The position numbers and the translations under genes are program-made. The notes under the pieces are model-generated. The model was not told where the DNA came from. It saw only the letters and a list, made by a program, of their open reading frames with translations, and ran no database searches. Source: Actinomycetota bacterium (GTDB lineage Bacteria > Actinomycetota > Acidimicrobiia > Acidimicrobiales > Iamiaceae). From it: 7,342 bases of DNA. The DNA lies in contig JADGOP010000109.1 of the NCBI GenBank assembly GCA_017882935.1, positions 1-7,342 on the forward strand, given 5' to 3'. Position 1 is the stretch's first letter; each line of letters begins with the position of its first letter. Shown here in pieces: positions 4,423-7,342 of this stretch.

Positions 4423-6585
4423 ATGGCACTTCCTCGTGAGCACGCAGCGGGCGACAGCCCACCCGCGGCCGGGCTGCTCGCGCCCTCCGACCGCGAGCCG
4501 TCGGTCGCGGCCGACGGCTCGCAACGGTTCCTCAACCGCGAGCTCTCGTGGCTCGACTTCAACGAGCGGGTCCTGGCACTTGCGGCCGACCCGTCGGTGC
4601 CGCTGCTCGAGCGGGCCAAGTTCTGCGCCATCTTCAGCCAGAACCTCGACGAGTTCTTCCAGGTCCGCGTCGCCGGCCTCAAGGACCAGGTCGCGGCAGG
4701 CCTCACCCGCACCACCCCCGATGGTCGCACCCCGGCCGAGCAGCTGCTCGCGGTCAGCGACCGGGTCACCGAGCTGTCGGCCCGCCTCGAGCAGGTGTTC
4801 CTCGGGCAGGTCGTGCCGGGCCTGTCCGACAAGGGCGTGGTGCTGTCGAGCTGGGACGACCTCGACGAGGACGACCGCAAGGTGCTGGTCGAGGAGTTCG
4901 AGAACCGCATCTTCCCGGTGCTCACACCCCTGTCCGTCGACCCCGGCCACCCCTTCCCCTACATCTCCAACCTCTCGCTGAACCTCGCCGTCACCGTGCG
5001 CGACCGGCTCACCGAGGAGCGGCGCTTCGCCCGGGTGAAGGTGCCGGCCACGCTGCCGCGGTTCGTGGTGCTCCCCGACGGTGAGCGGTTCGTGCCGCTC
5101 GAGCAGGTCATCTCGGCCCACCTCGACCGCCTCTTCGAGGGCATGGAGATCGAGCACCACTTCGCCTTCCGCGTCACGCGCAACGCCGACCTCACGCTCG
5201 AGGAGGAGGAGGCCGACGACCTCCTCGTGGCCGTCGAGCTCGAGCTGCGCCGGCGCCGCTTCGGGCGGGCCGTGCGCCTCGAGGTCGACCGCAACATGGT
5301 CCCCGAGATCCGCGAGCTGCTCTGCCGTGAGCTCGACGTCACCGAGGACGACGTCTACGAGGCCGAGGGGCCGGTCGACCTCGGCGGGCTGTGGGCGCTG
5401 CAGGACCTCGAGCGCCCCGACCTCAAGGACGAGCCGTGGGTGCCGGTGACGCCGGCCCGGCTCACCCCGCCCGACGACGGCCCGCTCGACTTCTTCGGCG
5501 TCATCCAGGCGGGCGACCTGCTCGTGCAGCACCCCTACGAGTCGTTCGCCACGTCGGTCGAGGAGTTCATCCGCCAGGCCACCCGCGACCCCAAGGTGCT
5601 GGCCATCAAGGTCACGCTGTACCGCACGTCGGGCGACAGCCCCATCGTGCACAACCTCATCCGCGCGGCCGAGCGCGGCAAGCAGGTGGCCGCCCTGGTC
5701 GAGCTCAAGGCTCGCTTCGACGAGGCGGCCAACATCGAGTGGGCACGCGCGCTCGAGGAGGCGGGCGTGCACGTCACGTACGGCCTGCTCGGTCTCAAGA
5801 TCCACTGCAAGACGGTGCTGGTCGTGCGCGACGAGCCCGGCGGGCTGCGCCGCTACGCGCACTTCGGCACCGGCAACTACAACGGCCGCACCGCGAAGGT
5901 CTACGAGGACGTCGGGCTCTTCACCGCCGACGCCGAGCTGGGCGCCGACCTCAGCCAGCTCTTCAACTACCTCACCGGCTACGCCCGCAACGTGCGCTAC
6001 CGCCGGCTCCTCGTGGCGCCCCACACCATGCGCTCGGGGCTGCTCAAGCTCGTCGCGGGCGAGGTCGAGGCGGCCGAGGCCGGCGGGCGCGCGGCCATCA
6101 CCATGAAGATGAACAGCCTCGTCGACCCTGCGCTCATCGACGCGCTCTACGCGGCGTCGAACGCGGGGGTCGACGTGAACCTCATCGTGCGGGGCATCTG
6201 CTGCCTCCGTCCCGGCGTGCCCGGCCTCTCGGAGCGCATCCGGGTGCGCTCGGTCGTCGGTCGCTACCTCGAGCACTCCCGCATCTACCAGTTCGCCAAC
6301 GGCAACGGGCCCAACCGCCCCGCGGTCTACATCGGCTCCGCCGACATGATGCCGCGCAACCTCGACCATCGCGTCGAGACGTTGGTGCCGGTCGACGACC
6401 CCGACCAGCAGGCGCGGCTGCACGAGGTGCTCGACACCGTGCTCGCCGACGACGTGCTGGCGTGGCAGCTTCAGGCCGACGGCACCTGGGTCCACGTTCC
6501 CGACGGCGGCGCGGTGAATACTCATCTCCGTCTCCAGGAAATGGCGCTCAGCCGTACCCGGCGACACGAGCACGACGAGCCGTGA
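4423..6585 (+). CDS. ppk1: Polyphosphate kinase 1
   Basis: 720 residues, full length for PPK1, which reversibly polymerises the gamma-phosphate of ATP into polyphosphate through a phosphohistidine; usually membrane-associated. Visible: the N-terminal signature FLNRELSWLDFNERVL (from residue 36), FCAIFSQNLDEFFQVRVAGL, FPYISNLSLNLAV, the head-domain region with VTRNADLTLEEEEADDLL, then the two phospholipase-D-like C-terminal domains: PYESFATSVEEFIRQA, LGLKIHCKT with the autophosphorylated His461 (H435 in E. coli), HFGTGNYN (480-487), MKMNSLVDP, and VGRYLEHSRIYQF with His618 (H592 in E. coli), followed by YIGSADMMPRNLDHRVE. All key residues are intact, so it should be active. The start has no ribosome site but follows a -10-like box by 7 bases. 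Residues 1-35 are a low-complexity Ala/Pro/Ser extension. It is translationally coupled to the NUDIX gene and probably PhoP-controlled. Confidence 0.97.
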   Translation: MALPREHAAGDSPPAAGLLAPSDREPSVAADGSQRFLNRELSWLDFNERVLALAADPSVPLLERAKFCAIFSQNLDEFFQVRVAGLKDQVAAGLTRTTPDGRTPAEQLLAVSDRVTELSARLEQVFLGQVVPGLSDKGVVLSSWDDLDEDDRKVLVEEFENRIFPVLTPLSVDPGHPFPYISNLSLNLAVTVRDRLTEERRFARVKVPATLPRFVVLPDGERFVPLEQVISAHLDRLFEGMEIEHHFAFRVTRNADLTLEEEEADDLLVAVELELRRRRFGRAVRLEVDRNMVPEIRELLCRELDVTEDDVYEAEGPVDLGGLWALQDLERPDLKDEPWVPVTPARLTPPDDGPLDFFGVIQAGDLLVQHPYESFATSVEEFIRQATRDPKVLAIKVTLYRTSGDSPIVHNLIRAAERGKQVAALVELKARFDEAANIEWARALEEAGVHVTYGLLGLKIHCKTVLVVRDEPGGLRRYAHFGTGNYNGRTAKVYEDVGLFTADAELGADLSQLFNYLTGYARNVRYRRLLVAPHTMRSGLLKLVAGEVEAAEAGGRAAITMKMNSLVDPALIDALYAASNAGVDVNLIVRGICCLRPGVPGLSERIRVRSVVGRYLEHSRIYQFANGNGPNRPAVYIGSADMMPRNLDHRVETLVPVDDPDQQARLHEVLDTVLADDVLAWQLQADGTWVHVPDGGAVNTHLRLQEMALSRTRRHEHDEP

Positions 6586-7094
6586 ACGAACCCGTCGTTC
6601 CGGCACCGATCACCGACGCGGAGGCGATCAACGTGGCCAAGCAGGCGCTCCTGGAGCCCGGCACCGACATCGACGTGAACCAGATCGACGTGGCCGTGCG
6701 TGCCGCCGGTGGTCTGGTCTGGCGTCGCGACGACGCGGGGCGCGTCGAGATCGCGATGATCCACCGCCCCAGCTACGACGACTGGACCTTCCCCAAGGGC
6801 AAGCGCGACCCGGGGGAGACCAGCAAGGAGTGCGCGCTGCGCGAGGTGCTCGAGGAGACCGGGCTGGTGTGCGAGCTCGGCATCGAGCTGACCCGCACCG
6901 CCTACGTCGACCGCAAGGGCCGGCCCAAGTCGGTGCGCTACTGGACGATGACCGTGACCGACTCGGTGCCGTTCGAGCCCGGCGACGAGGTCGACGAGGT
7001 GGTGTGGGTGCCGGTCCCCGAGATCGCCTCGCTCCTCACCTACGACCGCGACCTCGCGGTGCTCGACTCGTTCCACGGGCTGATGGACGACTAG
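6582..7094 (+). CDS. NUDIX hydrolase, MutT1-like, without phosphatase domain
   Basis: 170 residues with a perfect Nudix box at 73-95: G-x5-E-x7-REVLEETGL (GKRDPGE, then REVLEETGL), the Mg-binding loop-helix-loop that cleaves nucleoside diphosphates linked to another group. The fold runs from about residue 38 (VAVRAAGGLVWRR) through IHRPSYDDWTFPKGK, RYWTMTV, and DEVDEVVWVPVPEIASLLTY to near the end. This resembles the N-terminal half of mycobacterial MutT1 (acting on 8-oxo-dGTP and diadenosine polyphosphates), whose gene also adjoins ppk1, but the C-terminal histidine-phosphatase domain is absent. Residues 1-37 are an unassigned lead. The GTG start overlaps the ppk1 stop in GTGA with no strong ribosome site, so translation probably depends on re-initiation after ppk1. 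Substrate is inferred. Confidence 0.9.
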   Translation: MNEPVVPAPITDAEAINVAKQALLEPGTDIDVNQIDVAVRAAGGLVWRRDDAGRVEIAMIHRPSYDDWTFPKGKRDPGETSKECALREVLEETGLVCELGIELTRTAYVDRKGRPKSVRYWTMTVTDSVPFEPGDEVDEVVWVPVPEIASLLTYDRDLAVLDSFHGLMDD

Positions 7095-7127
7095 CGCCTC
7101 ACCGGCTCTGAGCTGGGCCTTCGCAGC

Positions 7128-7150
7128 CGACGCCGAAGGTTCCGGCGTCG
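7128..7150 (+). terminator. Candidate hairpin terminator after the ppk1-NUDIX operon
   Basis: CGACGCCG (7128-7135) and CGGCGTCG (7143-7150) form a perfect 8-bp GC-rich stem with a 7-base loop, 33 bases after the NUDIX stop. There is no T tract, which is common in high-GC actinobacteria. The right arm coincides with the first degenerate 11-base unit of the PHO box, so it could instead be part of that site. Confidence 0.45.
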
Positions 7151-7182
7151 TTCACCTGCCGTTCACCCGGGCATCGTTCTGG
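7139..7182 (+). promoter_or_regulatory. PHO box (PhoP-binding direct repeats) before the last gene
   Basis: Two adjacent 11-base units, GTTCACCTGCC (7150-7160) and GTTCACCCGGG (7161-7171), match the Streptomyces-type PHO box closely. In register on either side are a half-matching GTTCCGGCGTC (7139-7149) and a weak CATCGTTCTGG (7172-7182). The strong units end just before the -35 region of the promoter with its -10 at 7199-7204, the position expected for activation by phosphate-starvation response regulator PhoP. Confidence 0.7.
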
Positions 7183-7198
7183 CGACACCCAGGGTCCT

Positions 7199-7204
7199 TA
7201 CGGT
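7199..7204 (+). promoter_or_regulatory. Candidate -10 box of the PHO-controlled gene
   Basis: TACGGT fits TANNNT, with a weak TTCTGG (7177-7182) 16 bases upstream at the -35 place. Transcription would start near 7211, only a few bases before the ATG at 7215, making a leaderless or nearly leaderless message. This argues against the in-frame GTG at 7203 as the start, since it would lie inside the promoter. Confidence 0.45.
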
Positions 7205-7214
7205 GAGCGGCAAC

Positions 7215-7342
7215 ATGAACGAGAACCTCACTCCCACCCCCGGTCGGGACGTTCCCGGCCGGTCCCACCCGCTCCGTGGTGCCTCGGGCCGTCCGGCCCG
7301 CAGGATCGGCGCTGCGGCCCTCGGCCTCACGCTGGCGCTCAC
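7215..7342 (+). CDS. Exported protein, 5' end only; probably phosphate-binding PstS
   Basis: 42 codons are visible before the window ends. The N-terminus is a long polar lead (MNENLTPTPGRDVPGRSHPL, then RGASGRPARR) followed by the start of a hydrophobic stretch IGAAALGLTLAL, that is, a signal peptide. The paired Arg just before the hydrophobic core could fit a Tat signal but lacks the rest of the motif. Nothing in these residues identifies the mature protein. The PHO box directly upstream and ppk1 before it make the phosphate ABC transporter binding lipoprotein PstS the first guess; a secreted phosphatase is the main alternative. ATG 7215 is preferred over GTG 7203 because the latter overlaps the -10 box; no clear ribosome site precedes either. 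Confidence 0.6.
   Translation, partial: MNENLTPTPGRDVPGRSHPLRGASGRPARRIGAAALGLTLAL

Noticed and set aside
3189..4925. 578-codon minus-strand frame opposite the ROK kinase
   Set aside because: Crosses three real plus-strand genes and the ppk1 promoter region and shows no family motif.
4264..6606. 780-codon open frame on the minus strand opposite ppk1
   Set aside because: It mirrors the codon structure of a very GC-rich real gene; the translation is Val/Glu/Arg/His-rich with no recognisable domain, while the plus strand encodes complete PPK1.

Overview
The window is very GC-rich with dense, short-spaced genes. A WhiB-family regulator, a MutT1-like NUDIX gene directly behind ppk1, Streptomyces-type PHO boxes and TANNNT promoters sitting next to start codons all point to an actinomycete-type bacterium (Actinomycetota). 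The 90-residue protein and the overall layout fit the Acidimicrobiia best, but that class assignment is an inference from general resemblance, not a search.

Layout. (1) 2-1357, +: the 3' part of a GT-C fold, multi-spanning glycosyltransferase of family 39 type; its start lies off the left edge. (2) 1354-2160, -: a single-domain formiminotransferase (FtcD N-domain family), convergent with the glycosyltransferase, the two stop codons sharing one CTAG. (3) 2365-2571, +: tatA, the pore-forming subunit of twin-arginine export. (4) 2596-2841, -: a WhiB-like iron-sulfur regulator with a leader and an upstream repeat array. (5) 3112-4319, +: a conserved 90-residue protein of unknown function and, 5 nt later, a ROK-family sugar kinase (glucokinase type). 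(6) 4423-7094, +: ppk1 (polyphosphate kinase) and a NUDIX hydrolase whose GTG overlaps the ppk1 stop. (7) 7215 to the right edge, +: the start of an exported protein behind a PHO box, most likely the phosphate-binding protein PstS, though only the signal-peptide region is visible.

How they fit together. The right half reads as a phosphate and polyphosphate module: Ppk1 makes polyphosphate from ATP, the NUDIX enzyme probably hydrolyses damaged nucleotides or (di)nucleoside polyphosphates, and the last gene is probably phosphate uptake. Direct repeats with an 11-nt period and a GTTCAC core lie upstream of both ppk1 (on the minus strand) and the last gene (on the plus strand), suggesting that PhoP controls both. 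tatA and ppk1 share a near-identical start arrangement (GTACC-N-TG, six bases, ATG) that looks like a leaderless promoter.

No rRNA, tRNA, CRISPR array, insertion sequence, phage gene or defence system was seen. I did not find a clearly new biological system; the most interesting material is regulatory DNA between the genes and the uncharacterised 90-residue protein. No gap between genes exceeds 300 bases; the largest (2842-3111, about 270 bases) holds the whiB leader, a repeat array and a candidate promoter for the gene at 3112. The gap 2161-2355 shows only the tatA promoter and palindrome at its right end.
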